DNA of 64,000 bases. Source: Glaciimonas sp. PCH181. Lineage in GTDB: Bacteria > Pseudomonadota > Gammaproteobacteria > Burkholderiales > Burkholderiaceae_D. The stretch covers positions 2,356,001-2,420,000 of the forward strand of contig NZ_PYFP01000001.1 in the NCBI RefSeq assembly GCF_003056055.1. Reading direction: 5' to 3'. This document shows positions 55,701-64,000 of this stretch, one piece after another. Made by a program: the position numbers and the translations under genes. How positions within the stretch are numbered: position 1 is the stretch's first letter; each line of letters starts with the position of its first letter. Below the pieces are notes generated by a model. It ran no database searches and had not been told where the DNA came from. It saw only the letters and a program-made list of their open reading frames with translations.

Positions 55701-56244
55701 TCGGCTGATCAGCACGCTGCACTTCGATGTAAAAATTATCCGGAAAAATCGTCATCCAGCGCTCGGCGCAGCGTTTCGCCGCCGCCAGATTGCTATTGTC
55801 AATGGCGATGCCGACGTCACCAAAATGCGCCCCGGACAACGCAATCAGACCGTTACCGTTAGGTTGATGCTGAAGATCCTCTAACCATTCCTGGCGAATT
55901 TCAGCGCGGCCACGATGCAAATTTTCCAGCCATGCCTTAGATAACAATTCACATAATTGCAAATAACCAGCGCGATTCTTGACCAATAACAGCAGCCGGG
56001 ATGGTTTATCGCGCGTCTCGTTATTGGTAATCCAGACGTCGCAACCAATGATCGGCTTCACGCCTTTACTGCGGGCAGCCTTGTAGAATTTAACCATGCC
56101 AAACAGGTTGGCAAGATCGGAGATCCCTAGCGCCGCTTGCTGATCGTTCGCGGCGGCTTTAATTACGTCATCGATGCGGACTAAGCCATCGACAATTGAG
56201 TATTCGGAATGCAGGCGGAGATGGGTGAATTGCGGTGTCGTCAT
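52777..56244 (-). CDS. dnaE: DNA polymerase III alpha subunit
   Basis: A 1155-residue replicative polymerase catalytic subunit. It has an N-terminal PHP domain (FTHLRLHSEYSIVDG near 5–19, IGCDVWITN), then the polymerase core with GPGRGSGAGSLVAYSL near 385 and the catalytic acidic motif MPDFDIDFCQEGRD near 420. A second catalytic region is near 570 (DFLGLTTLTIL), with a helix-hairpin-helix at about 840–900 and an OB fold near 1000. The beta-clamp region is near QVSLFGG at about 930. An in-frame ATG 13 codons upstream exists, but MTTPQFTHLRLHSEYS is the usual start. Length is normal (E. coli 1160). Confidence 0.96.
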   Translation of the reverse strand: MTTPQFTHLRLHSEYSIVDGLVRIDDVIKAAANDQQAALGISDLANLFGMVKFYKAARSKGVKPIIGCDVWITNNETRDKPSRLLLLVKNRAGYLQLCELLSKAWLENLHRGRAEIRQEWLEDLQHQPNGNGLIALSGAHFGDVGIAIDNSNLAAAKRCAERWMTIFPDNFYIEVQRADQPNMEPHVRQAVALASELQLPVVATHPIQFLDKEEFIAHEARTCISEGEMLANARRVRRFNDQQCFKTQAEMAALFADMPAALQNSVEIAKRCNLSLQLGKPQLPDFPTPDGMSIGDFLDQQSKDGLEMRMLHLFPDEEKREQNRQRYQDRLKFEIDTIIKMGFPGYFLIVAEFIRWAKENGVPVGPGRGSGAGSLVAYSLQITDLDPLRYNLLFERFLNPERVSMPDFDIDFCQEGRDRVIQHVKDLYGKDAVSQIATFGTMAAKGAIRDVGRVLDFGYNFCDGISKLIPFKPGKHVTIADAIKEEPMLAERLENEEEVKQLLSLAQQVEGIARNIGMHAGGVLIAPGKLTDFCPLYTQGGDAGVVSQYDKDDVEAVGLVKFDFLGLTTLTILDRAVRYIKHLDPAMADFSLEKLPLNDRASYQLLTAAKTVAVFQLESRGMQGMLKDARPDRFEDIIALVALYRPGPMDLIPDFCKRKHGERFDYPDPRTEGILSETYGIMVYQEQVMQMAQVVGGYSLGGADLLRRAMGKKKAEEMAEHRQIFRDGAAKDGLSEAKADEIFDLMEKFAGYGFNKSHAAAYALLSYHTAYLKAHHPAAFMAANLSLAMDDTEKVKILVEDALDVCKLTLLPPDINLSEYRFTPEAEAGKKAAFIRYGLGAVKGSGQNAIEAIVVARKEKHFVDLFDFCVRVDKRQINRRTIESLIRAGAFDSFNVDRGILIASVPLAMEAADQKLAAANQVSLFGGDDSDLEPPPEYVKATPWTDKQKLTEEKSALGFYLSGHLFHAYAPEARRFARTPLGNLEPSRDPRTLAGIISGLRTQMTQRGKMIIVTLDDGSATVDVTVYSEQFEPNKAFFKEDEFLVVQGKVSEDRFNGGLRVSAEKVMDIAAARIHYGRQFVLSLTTATPQIGVTELKEMLSSHRSETGLPLTVHYTGQEIGCDIVLGDAWRISPNDGLQASLTARLGKDAVMVEY

Positions 56245-56373
56245 GGGCCGTATTTTACATCGGCCCTCGATCCGAATCGCCATTCATGCGTGTAAATCGC
56301 GTTGAAAAGCCGACACGCGTTTATAATACTGTGAAATCAATGACTTACAGTGAAACCACACACACCCAATCTT

Positions 56374-57264
56374 ATGTCGTCCACACCTATTTACGTCAAC
56401 ATCGCAGCATATAAATTTATCACTTTCGACGATACTGCGGACAAACGCGCAGAATTTCTGACAACGTGCACGCAACTGCAATTAAAAGGAACGATTTTAC
56501 TTAGCCCGGAAGGCATTAATCTGTTTCTGGCGGGTTTGCGTGAACAAATTGATCAGTTTTTGACATGGTTACGCGCTGATGCACGCTTTTCTGATCTGGA
56601 AGTAAAAGAGAGTTATTCAAAAAACCAACCGTTCACGCGCATGCTGGTCAAGCTCAAAGCCGAAATCATTACGATGAAACATCCGCTGATTAAGCCAGAA
56701 CTAGGCCGCGCGCCATCCGTACCGCCAAAAACACTGAAGCGCTGGTTGGATCAAGGGCATGATGATAACGGTCGTGAAGTAGTAATGTTGGATACGCGTA
56801 ATGGATTTGAGGTGGACGTAGGAACATTCGATAATACGATTGATTATCGGATTGATAAATTTAGCGAGTTTCCCGAGGTGATCGCCACCCATAAGGATGC
56901 GCTGGCAGACAAAACAGTTGTCACATTCTGCACCGGTGGCATTCGTTGCGAAAAAGCCGCTATTCATATGCAGGAAATCGGCTTTGACAGCGTTTATCAA
57001 TTGGACGGCGGAATTCTGAAGTATTTTGAAGAATGTGGCGGCGCACACTATAAAGGCGATTGCTTTGTATTCGATTATCGGACGGCGCTGAATCCCCAAC
57101 TGCAAGAAACAGCAGCTGTGCAATGTTTTGTTTGCCGCACCGTAGTTACCCCGCGCGAACAATTGTCACCAGAATATGTTGTCGGACAATCCTGCCCACA
57201 TTGCCCACCTAAAAAAATCTCTCAGAAAAGCCTTGCCGTGAAGTACACAATTCCGGCTGAGTAA
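56374..57264 (+). CDS. trhO: tRNA uridine(34) hydroxylase (rhodanese domain)
   Basis: A 296-residue TrhO (YceA) protein that hydroxylates U34 in some tRNAs to ho5U using oxygen. An N-terminal acylphosphatase-like domain ([31 protein letters not shown]) precedes a rhodanese domain with the active Cys 186 in [13 protein letters not shown]-terminal zinc-type cysteine set follows ([14 protein letters not shown]). An upstream in-frame GTG at 56350 is possible; the ATG at 56374 fits the family. It is divergent from dnaE, with about 130 bases between. Confidence 0.92.
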   Translation: MSSTPIYVNIAAYKFITFDDTADKRAEFLTTCTQLQLKGTILLSPEGINLFLAGLREQIDQFLTWLRADARFSDLEVKESYSKNQPFTRMLVKLKAEIITMKHPLIKPELGRAPSVPPKTLKRWLDQGHDDNGREVVMLDTRNGFEVDVGTFDNTIDYRIDKFSEFPEVIATHKDALADKTVVTFCTGGIRCEKAAIHMQEIGFDSVYQLDGGILKYFEECGGAHYKGDCFVFDYRTALNPQLQETAAVQCFVCRTVVTPREQLSPEYVVGQSCPHCPPKKISQKSLAVKYTIPAE

Positions 57265-57308
57265 TCTGGCGTAGTGAGTAAAATAAAAAGGCTAATACGG
57301 TTAGGGCT

Positions 57309-57349
57309 CCGTTGACGCAAGCCGAGTGCGGCCCGGCTTGCATCAACGG
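57309..57349. terminator. Long inverted repeat between trhO and cbiX
   Basis: Arms CCGTTGACGCAAGCCG and CGGCTTGCATCAACGG pair nearly perfectly (one mismatch region) around a short loop between convergent genes. It lacks a T-run; a terminator role is inferred from position. Confidence 0.55.
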
Positions 57350-57367
57350 GAGAAAAAACCGTTTCAA

Positions 57368-57754
57368 TTACAACCGAACACTCCCAACACAGTACCCCGC
57401 AATAGCATCCAAAACCCCAACCTGCTCTCCTACAGCCTCCACCACATTAATCACCATCCCCGGATACCGCTCCTGCGCTTCTAAAACCAACAACGGCAAG
57501 TCCCGCTTAACATGCCCACCCTGCCCCAAAAACACCGGCACAATCGTGATTTCAGTCACACCATCCGCAGCAAATCCACCTAAAACCTCCGGCAACTGCG
57601 GCGTCATCAACTCCAGAAACGCCAACACAACCCGCACATCAGGCAATCGTTCCTGAGTGATTTTTTGAAGACGCTCAAACGGTTCCACCCAACTAGCCGC
57701 ACGCGCTCCATGCGCGAACAGAATCATTGCTTTCTTATTTGTTTGCGTTTGCAT
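57368..57754 (-). CDS. cbiX: CbiX-like sirohydrochlorin chelatase domain protein
   Basis: A 128-residue single-domain class II chelatase of the CbiX/SirB type, which inserts cobalt or iron into sirohydrochlorin. It shows AILFAHGARAASWVEPFERLQ-type sequence (LFAHGARAASWVEPF near 12–26, with the active His 15), FLELMTPQLPEVL near 46, and the second His in VPVFLGQGGHVKRDLP near 72–87. Length matches short CbiX proteins that act as dimers. No other cobalamin or sirohaem gene adjoins. It is convergent with trhO and stands about 105 bases from lptG. Confidence 0.88.
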   Translation of the reverse strand: MQTQTNKKAMILFAHGARAASWVEPFERLQKITQERLPDVRVVLAFLELMTPQLPEVLGGFAADGVTEITIVPVFLGQGGHVKRDLPLLVLEAQERYPGMVINVVEAVGEQVGVLDAIAGYCVGSVRL

Positions 57755-57860
57755 TTACTTATTTGTGCCTATTAATGCTGAGGATGCCGATTAATACTGA
57801 GTAATGTTGATATTCACATCTGCCGCAGACCCGGTCCCAGTTCCCGATGAAAGCAACACA

Positions 57861-58994
57861 TCACCGCCGCTCAACCCGCCAAAGCACCCCAAGCGCCGCC
57901 ACCAGAAACAATCCACTTGGCACCACTGCCGTAATAAACGGCGGCCACGTATTCAACAATCCCAAATGCGAGAACAAGCTATTCACCAATTGAAAACTCA
58001 ACCCAATCATAATCCCGGTGAATATCTTCAAACTAACGCCACCAGCACGGAAATGCAGATACGCAAAAGGCAACGCCAGCGCCATCATCACAAATATCGA
58101 TAACGGATAAACCACCTTCTTCCAAAACGCAATTTCATAACGCTCGGTATGCTGATTATTCTCCGCCAGATGCTTGGTGTATGCCCTCAAATCAAAAGCC
58201 GACATCCGATCAGGATCAGCGAATAACACCGACAGAATCTCCGGCGTGATTTCTGACACCATATTCATCTCGGGCTTATTGTGCGTCGCAATCGCCGTAT
58301 TAATATTATCAACCGTCGTACCGTCAACGAAATCCGTCTGTACCACATCGCTTAAACGCCAGACATGGGCACCGGCATAAACGCTATGGTCTGCCAAAAT
58401 GATCGAAGTAAGATGAAAGTTATGGTCAAATTCATATACCTTCAGACCTCTTAGCTCCCCATCTGGACGAATTTCACGTATGTTAATAAAGCGTGACCCG
58501 ATCACCTCACCAGTCAGGCCATCTTTCTTAATCACGTCCTTACTCCACAAACCTGACCGAAATTCTTGCGAAAGCGATGCACCCTTGGCTTGTAATTTAA
58601 GTTTTTCGGCAAATTCAGCACTTTTTGGCGCAACGAATTCACCAATTAAAACAGTCGCAACCACAAACAACAGACCGATTTTGAACAGCATCATTGCCGC
58701 CATCCGAGTCGACATGCTAGAAACCCGCATGATCGTAAATTCGGAATGTGCCGCAAACTGCGCCAACGTATAAATCGTCCCGATCAGCACCGCAATCGGC
58801 ATCAATTCATACGCATAGCTGGGCAAACCCAACAAAACAAAGCCAAACGCATGCTGTAATTTATAACCACCGCGACCGACCGATTGCAACTCTCCCATTA
58901 AATCGAAAAAGGCAAACAGGGCCAAAAATGCGGCAAGGGCAAATAAAACCGAGCGCACAATCTCGGCGGTGAAATAACGTTGTAATACTTTCAT
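57861..58994 (-). CDS. lptG: LPS export ABC transporter permease LptG
   Basis: A 377-residue LptF/LptG-family permease, one of the two membrane subunits of the LptB2FGC extractor that pulls LPS from the inner membrane. It begins MKVLQRYFTAEIVRSVLFALAAF. There are six membrane helices, three at each end, with a large periplasmic beta-jellyroll at about 130–270. The family segment YPLSIFVMMALALPFAYLHFRAGGVS is near 290–315 (parts). The ATG overlaps the lptF stop by four bases. LptB itself is not in the window. Confidence 0.94.
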   Translation of the reverse strand: MKVLQRYFTAEIVRSVLFALAAFLALFAFFDLMGELQSVGRGGYKLQHAFGFVLLGLPSYAYELMPIAVLIGTIYTLAQFAAHSEFTIMRVSSMSTRMAAMMLFKIGLLFVVATVLIGEFVAPKSAEFAEKLKLQAKGASLSQEFRSGLWSKDVIKKDGLTGEVIGSRFINIREIRPDGELRGLKVYEFDHNFHLTSIILADHSVYAGAHVWRLSDVVQTDFVDGTTVDNINTAIATHNKPEMNMVSEITPEILSVLFADPDRMSAFDLRAYTKHLAENNQHTERYEIAFWKKVVYPLSIFVMMALALPFAYLHFRAGGVSLKIFTGIMIGLSFQLVNSLFSHLGLLNTWPPFITAVVPSGLFLVAALGVLWRVERR

Positions 58995-60142
58995 GCTGCC
59001 GCCGCCGATTTTTTAATGAGACGCGCATGCTTGATCGCCGACCACACGACCAGAGGATGATAGCGACTGTTCACTTTCAACCGCCATGAGAACAGAAACA
59101 GGGTAATCCCCAGAACCACCAAATGGACCGGCCACCACGCCATCAGGAAAGACATCCGGCCCTGCACAACCGTCGCCTGGAAAAAGCTGACCATATTGCT
59201 ATATGTCACAAATAACAACAACGCGATAATCAGACTGGCAGAGCGACCGACACGCGGATTAACAAAACTCAACGGGATCGCCAGCAACATCAAGCATAGC
59301 GCCATCATGGGCAATGACATCCGCCACAACAATTCGCCCATATTAAAATTATTCGGGGTTTTTAGTAATTCGCTGGTTGGCAACGCGCGCGACGACTTGT
59401 CGCCACTTAACGCTTGCGATTGCGTGGCAACCAAGGTGCCATAGCGCTCAAATTCCATAATCCGGAAATCGCTCTGCGTCTTGCTTGCGTCGTTCAGCGT
59501 GCTGTCATAGCGACGACCTTGGGACAGAATCAGAAATTTATCGCCTTTATCATCCTGCTCAACCATGCCTTCTTTAGCGATCACGATGCTATTTTTGCCT
59601 GGAGTTTGCGTATTGATAAAAACGTTTTTGACTTTGTTGCTATCGCCCGACAGGCCCTCGACGAAAAAAATTCGATTCGCGCTAGCGGATTCCTGAAACT
59701 TACCCGGCGCGACTTTCGATAAATCCTCACGTTTTTCAAAGCGTTCGCGATATTCGGCGCTCTGCGTATTGGCCCACGGCGTCGCCACGAAACTGAGAAT
59801 CGCGGTCAACACAACAATGGGAAGGCCAAACCACAGTACCGGCGCGATCCATCTGGTCAGACTGAGGCCAGAGGCGAACCAGACCACCATTTCGGAATCC
59901 TGATAGCTACGCGTCACCACGAGCAGCACGGAAATATAACCGGTCAGGATCAAAATGATAGGCAAGTAATTCAACGCCTGAAAGCCGATCAGCGCGATCA
60001 CATCCGAGGACGCGATCTTACCTCCCGCCGCCTGGCCGAGAATTTTGATCAACATCACTGTGATGGTAATGGTAAAAAGCGTGGTGAACACGGCGCCTGC
60101 CGTACTCAACAATTCGCGTCGAAGTGCGCGCTGAAAAATCAT
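58991..60142 (-). CDS. lptF: LPS export ABC transporter permease LptF
   Basis: A 383-residue partner of LptG with the same fold: start MIFQRALRRELLSTAGAVFTTL, three helices, a periplasmic jellyroll at about 125–255, and three C-terminal helices. SEMVVWFASGLSLTRWI (about 85–101) is the coupling-loop region contacting LptB. RMSLPMMALCLMLLAIPLSFVNPRVGRS is near 280 (parts). The frame is open 143 codons further upstream, but that extension overlaps pepA on the other strand and is not family-like. It is divergent from pepA with a 37-base gap holding a TATAAT on the plus strand (60151–60156). Confidence 0.94.
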   Translation of the reverse strand: MIFQRALRRELLSTAGAVFTTLFTITITVMLIKILGQAAGGKIASSDVIALIGFQALNYLPIILILTGYISVLLVVTRSYQDSEMVVWFASGLSLTRWIAPVLWFGLPIVVLTAILSFVATPWANTQSAEYRERFEKREDLSKVAPGKFQESASANRIFFVEGLSGDSNKVKNVFINTQTPGKNSIVIAKEGMVEQDDKGDKFLILSQGRRYDSTLNDASKTQSDFRIMEFERYGTLVATQSQALSGDKSSRALPTSELLKTPNNFNMGELLWRMSLPMMALCLMLLAIPLSFVNPRVGRSASLIIALLLFVTYSNMVSFFQATVVQGRMSFLMAWWPVHLVVLGITLFLFSWRLKVNSRYHPLVVWSAIKHARLIKKSAAAA

Positions 60143-60179
60143 GGGGGGACTATAATTGGAGATCGATAAGGAGTAACTG

Positions 60180-61691
60180 ATGGACTTTAGCATAAAAACA
60201 CACGACGCAAAAACCTCAATTTCCACCCTCAAATCCGGCTGTATCGCAGTCGGGGTCTTCGAAAACAAAAAACTATCACCCCAAGCACAAGCACTTGACA
60301 AAACCGGTGAAATTACTGCTGCGCTGAAGTCAGGCGATATTTCGGGGAAGCCGGGCTCCACTTTACTATTACGCGCAGTCTCAGACACAGCTGCTGAGCG
60401 CGTTTTGCTGATTGGTCTGGGCCCAGAAGGCGACATCAGCGACAAAGTTATTTCTCTGGCCGCCGTATGCGTCGCCCGCATCGCTGCGACCCTCGGTGCC
60501 AATGACGCCGTTATCGCATTGCCATTCACAGCCATCAAAGAACGTGACCAGGCCTGGGCTATTCGCACCACGGTGCAAACGTTGCGCGATAACAGCTATC
60601 GCTTCGACACACTAAAAAGCAAAAAAGACACCGCACCTGCGGGCGTGAAGAAATTTATATTCCTCGCGACAGTAGCGCAAACAGCCGCCGCTAAAGAAGC
60701 CGTCGCACAGGCAATCGCCTTAGCCAACGGCATGGATCTGGCCAAAGATCTGGGCAACCTGCCCGGCAACTTTTGTACGCCGACTTACCTTGCCAACACC
60801 GCCAAGAAACTCGCCAAAGAATTCAAACTCGGCGTAGAAGTCCTGGACCGCAAACAACTCGAAGCGCTGAAAATGGGCAGCTTTCTGTCCGTTGCCCGCG
60901 GCAGCGATCAACCTCCCAAGTTTATTGTGTTGAAACATCTCGGCGGCAAAGCCAAAGATGCGCCCGTCGTGCTGGTTGGCAAAGGCATTACTTTCGACTC
61001 CGGCGGTATTTCGCTCAAACCCGGCGGCAGCATGGATGAGATGAAATACGACATGTGCGGTGCGGCTTCAGTATTAGGCACTTTCCGCGCCATCGCTGAA
61101 ATGAAGCTGAAGCTGAACGTCATCGGCGTGATCCCCGCAAGTGAAAATATGCCGTCAGGCAGCGCCACTAAACCGGGCGACATCGTCACCTCAATGTCAG
61201 GCCTCACCATCGAAGTATTAAATACCGATGCCGAAGGCCGTCTGGTGTTGTGCGATGCGTTGACGTATGTTGAGCGCTTCAAACCTGCTGCTGTAGTCGA
61301 TATTGCGACCCTGACCGGTGCCTGCATTACGGCACTCGGCCATCACAATTCCGGCTTGTTCACCCGCCACGATAGCGCGCATGACGGTTTGGCAAATGAA
61401 TTGCTCAGCGCAGGAAAAACCAGCGGCGACACAGCGTGGCGGATGCCGATCGAAGACAGCTATCAAGAGCAGTTGAAGTCGAATTTTGCCGATATGGCAA
61501 ATATTGGCGGCGCGCCTGCTGGCAGCATTACCGCAGCCTGCTTCCTCGAAAGATATACCAAGAAATACACTTGGGCGCATCTGGACATCGCTGGCACCGC
61601 GTGGAAAAGCGGCGCGGCAAAGGGCGCAACTGGTCGTCCGGTGCCATTACTGACGAATTTCCTGATTAATCGGGCAGCGGCGGTCAAGTAA
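60180..61691 (+). CDS. pepA: Cytosol (leucyl) aminopeptidase
   Basis: A 503-residue M17 aminopeptidase, a hexameric two-metal enzyme that removes N-terminal residues; PepA also binds DNA in some bacteria. The C-terminal catalytic domain has [16 protein letters not shown] near 265–280 (metal Lys/Asp), [14 protein letters not shown] near 290, and [16 protein letters not shown] near 345–360, with the metal Asp and Glu and the catalytic Arg. The N-terminal domain has the expected alpha/beta fold. AAGGAG lies seven bases before the ATG. It ends at a strong terminator. Confidence 0.95.
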   Translation: MDFSIKTHDAKTSISTLKSGCIAVGVFENKKLSPQAQALDKTGEITAALKSGDISGKPGSTLLLRAVSDTAAERVLLIGLGPEGDISDKVISLAAVCVARIAATLGANDAVIALPFTAIKERDQAWAIRTTVQTLRDNSYRFDTLKSKKDTAPAGVKKFIFLATVAQTAAAKEAVAQAIALANGMDLAKDLGNLPGNFCTPTYLANTAKKLAKEFKLGVEVLDRKQLEALKMGSFLSVARGSDQPPKFIVLKHLGGKAKDAPVVLVGKGITFDSGGISLKPGGSMDEMKYDMCGAASVLGTFRAIAEMKLKLNVIGVIPASENMPSGSATKPGDIVTSMSGLTIEVLNTDAEGRLVLCDALTYVERFKPAAVVDIATLTGACITALGHHNSGLFTRHDSAHDGLANELLSAGKTSGDTAWRMPIEDSYQEQLKSNFADMANIGGAPAGSITAACFLERYTKKYTWAHLDIAGTAWKSGAAKGATGRPVPLLTNFLINRAAAVK

Positions 61692-62346
61692 ATACAGTTG
61701 AAATTGCTTCGCGGCATACATTTTTTTCAATATTGCAGCGATTAATTTCCATTTGGCAAGTAAAAAACAGGCAGTCAATGCACATTGACTGCCTGTTTTG
61801 CATTGAAGTTATGTCATCAAGCCCGATCAGCGCTTTCTTTTATACAAGTGATAACGCTCCCAATACTCCCGTCGTTCTCGCTCCCCCATTTTTGCCTGCC
61901 ATCTACGCAATCGCTGCACAATTCCTGTCTTGCGTTACTTTTTAATCCCTGTACGATTACACCTATTCATTTCAATTTTAAAGTGGCGTCTCTGGCCATT
62001 TTGCCCAATTCCTTTTGGGTTGTTTCCGTAAAATTTTCTGGTAAAGTTTTTAGGTAACCGTCTCTTTCTATCGCGACAAATAACGCGTACAAACCAATCC
62101 GCGGCTAGCTTACCAGTCGCATCGGGACGACAAACGACTTGCACAACGTCGGCTAAAACCGGGCATTTTCTGTGCAATTTGGTTTAAAAGTTGATAAAGC
62201 CACTTCTACCGTAGCCGCTACGCACACTTTCTTAGCAATCTGTATCGATCTACTGATAATGAATTTATCACTCTGGCCTGCGTTACGTCGCAGTGGGAAC
62301 ACCATCCCACCTTAGCGTCCACGATACACAGAAAGGGATACCGGAA
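61692..62346. other. Spacer between pepA and the glucan synthase gene
   Basis: About 655 bases. Apart from the pepA terminator, I see no convincing gene or RNA. An 80-codon minus-strand frame (61935–62177) shows no family motif or ribosome site. Confidence 0.55.
61764..61799 (+). terminator. Terminator after pepA
   Basis: A 17-bp perfect stem (AAAACAGGCAGTCAATG and its complement) with a two-base CA centre, ending in TTTT. It can work in both directions. Confidence 0.85.
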
Positions 62347-64000
62347 TTGAAAGCATCTCTCAAAAACTTGCTAGGTGACCTGAATCAAAAAGTGCATCAA
62401 TTGTTGACGCGCTTTAACGCCAATGCAACGCTCTCCAAATCCGCTTCAGAAGAACGCCCCTTGCGTGCAGAACTATTCAGCGCATTGCAAATGGAACAGC
62501 ACGGCAAGCTCCTCGCGACCGATCATCAGATCAATCCCGCACCGATCCCCGATCAATTACTGCCGCGTCTGGCCGATAACGAGCGGGTCTTGCTGCACGC
62601 CTGCAATCTTTTAATCGAGTCAGTTAAGGTTAAACGCCAGATCACCCCGGCGGCGGAATGGCTACTGGACAATTTTTATCTGATAGAAGAACAAATACGC
62701 ACCGCCAAGCGCCATCTGCCCAAAAACTACAGCCTGGAATTACCGCGCTTGCTGAAAGGTCCGTCGGCTGGTTTTCCCCGCGTCTACGACATCGCGCTAG
62801 AAACCATTTCGCATGGCGACGCCCGCGTCGATCCAGAAAGCCTCAGCCGCTTTGTCGCCGCCTATCAGAAAGTCATGCCATTAAAGATGGGCGAACTGTG
62901 GGCGATTCCGATCATGCTGCGCCTGGCGCTGATCGATAATCTGCGCCGGGTCGCTGCGCGGCTGGCAGTCGGCAGCCAGCACCGCAATCTGGCCGATTCC
63001 TGGGCCGATCAGATGACCGAGATTCTGGAAACCGATCCCAGCAGCCTGATTTTAGTCATCGCCGATATGGCCCGATCCGATCCGCCGATGGTCGGCTCAT
63101 TCGTCGCAGAACTGGCACGCCGTCTGCAAGGTCAGGGACCTGCGCTGGCATTGCCGCTGACCTGGATCGAACAGCGTTTGCTGCAATCGGGCGATACGGT
63201 CGAACAGCTGGTGCTGACGGAAATCCAGCAACAAGCCGCCGATCAGGTATCGATCAGCAACAGTATCGGCAGCTTGCGCTTTCTCGCCACGATGAACTGG
63301 CGAGAGTTTGTCGAAACCATGAGCATCGTCGAGCAAACGCTGCAAAGCGATCCGGTCGAAGTCTACGGAAAAATGGATTTCGGCACACGCGATCAATATC
63401 GTCATAGCGTCGAACGTATCGCAAAACATTCTGATTTAAGCGAGCTGGAAGTCGCGCAACAAGCGCTGATACTGGCCCAGCAAGCGGCCACAAGATTGAA
63501 TGGCGACGACAGTAAACCGGCGCAGCAAAGCACCGACACCCATCTTTCGCATGGCCCACACAGGAATGACAACGGCGATCCGCGTCAGGCCCACGTCGGC
63601 TTCTATCTGATCGATGCAGGCTTACCGCAACTTGAAAAAATTGCCGCTATCCGTCTCCCGGTAATCGATCACGTTCTGCAATCCGCCAGCCGCATGCCAC
63701 TGCGCATTTATCTCGGCGCCATCGCCGTGTTGACCACGCTGTTCACAGGCAGCTTGCTATATCGCGGCTACGCCCACGCTTACCCGCACCGCCTGCCAGA
63801 ATGGGAACTGCCGGTCATTGCCGTACTGGCGCTGATCGCCACCAGTCATCTGGCGCTGGCGCTGGTGAACTGGCTGGCGACGATGGTTGCCAAGCCGCAG
63901 CGATTGCCGCGCATGGATTTTTCCGATGGCATTCCGTCGGAAGCCAGAACGCTGGTTGTCGTTCCCAGTATGTTGATTCACGCCGATAACGTCGACGATT
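62347..64000 (+). CDS. ndvB: Cyclic beta-1,2-glucan synthase (NdvB/ChvB-like), N-terminal part
   Basis: An open frame that runs off the window, about 551 residues visible. It matches the N-terminus of very large (2800-residue class) cyclic beta-1,2-glucan synthases, which make osmoregulated periplasmic glucans. Blocks: LLIESVKVKRQITPAAEWLLDNFYLIEEQI (parts), ELPRLLKGPSAGFPRVYDIA, and MPLKMGELWAIPIMLRLALIDNLRR (parts). A membrane pair follows near 460–510 (LRIYLGAIAVLTTLFTGSLL, ELPVIAVLALIATSHLALAL). No ATG precedes the conserved region; I chose TTG at 62347, with GAAAGG upstream, over a GTG at 62293. The glycosyltransferase and phosphorylase domains lie beyond the edge. Confidence 0.88.
   Translation, partial: MKASLKNLLGDLNQKVHQLLTRFNANATLSKSASEERPLRAELFSALQMEQHGKLLATDHQINPAPIPDQLLPRLADNERVLLHACNLLIESVKVKRQITPAAEWLLDNFYLIEEQIRTAKRHLPKNYSLELPRLLKGPSAGFPRVYDIALETISHGDARVDPESLSRFVAAYQKVMPLKMGELWAIPIMLRLALIDNLRRVAARLAVGSQHRNLADSWADQMTEILETDPSSLILVIADMARSDPPMVGSFVAELARRLQGQGPALALPLTWIEQRLLQSGDTVEQLVLTEIQQQAADQVSISNSIGSLRFLATMNWREFVETMSIVEQTLQSDPVEVYGKMDFGTRDQYRHSVERIAKHSDLSELEVAQQALILAQQAATRLNGDDSKPAQQSTDTHLSHGPHRNDNGDPRQAHVGFYLIDAGLPQLEKIAAIRLPVIDHVLQSASRMPLRIYLGAIAVLTTLFTGSLLYRGYAHAYPHRLPEWELPVIAVLALIATSHLALALVNWLATMVAKPQRLPRMDFSDGIPSEARTLVVVPSMLIHADNVDD

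Noticed and set aside
60143..60571. N-terminal extension of lptF by 143 codons
   Set aside because: It lies opposite the start of pepA and is not LptF-like; the family begins with MIFQRALRRE at 60142.
61935..62177. 80-codon minus-strand frame in the pepA–ndvB spacer
   Set aside because: No family similarity or ribosome site; basic but not convincing.
1..64000. tRNA genes, rRNA genes and CRISPR arrays
   Set aside because: No cloverleaf, rRNA segment or regularly spaced direct repeat was recognised by eye; apparent T-arm-like matches fell inside protein genes.

Overview
This window looks like chromosomal DNA from a betaproteobacterium of the order Burkholderiales, most likely family Oxalobacteraceae (Collimonas/Glaciimonas/Herminiimonas-like). 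That placement is an inference from gene order (yebC–purD–hemF–nadD–rsfS–rlmH–maf–rng, pepN–fbp, divergent lptF/pepA) and protein flavour, not from a database search. Most of the window is housekeeping DNA. I recognised no rRNA, tRNA, CRISPR array, prophage or complete insertion sequence.

Layout. 1–9.3 kb: the 3' end of sbcB (exonuclease I), speG, a long fadE acyl-CoA dehydrogenase, a 600-bp spacer with an orphan ORF and terminator, a ypfJ-type metalloprotease, MAPEG and S4-domain genes, then a His-rich Zn/Cd/Pb P-type ATPase divergent from its MerR-type regulator. The operator sits inside a 19-bp-spaced promoter. 9.3–13.9 kb: a decayed VapC-like toxin gene with one in-frame stop, a D-2-hydroxyacid dehydrogenase, and a Zn/Mn-type ABC importer (ATPase, permease, binding protein). 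The importer is preceded by a small membrane ORF and two identical-class palindromes around a TATAAT box. 14–16.4 kb: a sigma-54 promoter with upstream dyads drives an ExaC/AcoD-type aldehyde dehydrogenase and a DUF779 gene. 16.5–20.4 kb: a DUF2127 membrane protein, a fused enoyl-CoA hydratase/3-hydroxyacyl-CoA dehydrogenase, a small unknown gene and a GlsB/YeaQ-type stress membrane protein.

20.4–23.7 kb is the least ordinary region. A 600-bp leader precedes two exported Gly/Ala/Ser/Thr-rich proteins separated by a GAAA-loop hairpin. The second has a distinct C-terminal domain with four cysteines. They are followed by a lone IS3-OrfA-like HTH/coiled-coil protein with no orfB. This is my best candidate for an undescribed system, possibly a secreted fibre or matrix module with a domesticated regulator.

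23.7–37.6 kb: a GlxA-type regulator, an outer-membrane protein, pepN–fbp, a DUF4136 lipoprotein, quinone oxidoreductase, an SDR lacking the YxxxK pair, a DMT transporter, a HerA-like DUF853 ATPase, yebC and purD. 37.9–42.9 kb: hemF, nadD, rsfS, rlmH, maf, rng in one tight series. 43–45 kb: a DUF3455 lipoprotein, an ECF sigma factor and its anti-sigma factor. 45.3–52.6 kb: LPS genes, with two GT8 and two GT9 genes in mirror-image pairs, then msbA and waaL. 52.8–61.7 kb: dnaE, trhO, cbiX, lptG, lptF, pepA. The window ends inside a cyclic beta-1,2-glucan synthase gene. Envelope biogenesis (waaL, msbA, lptFG, glycosyltransferases, glucan synthase) is strongly represented in the last third.
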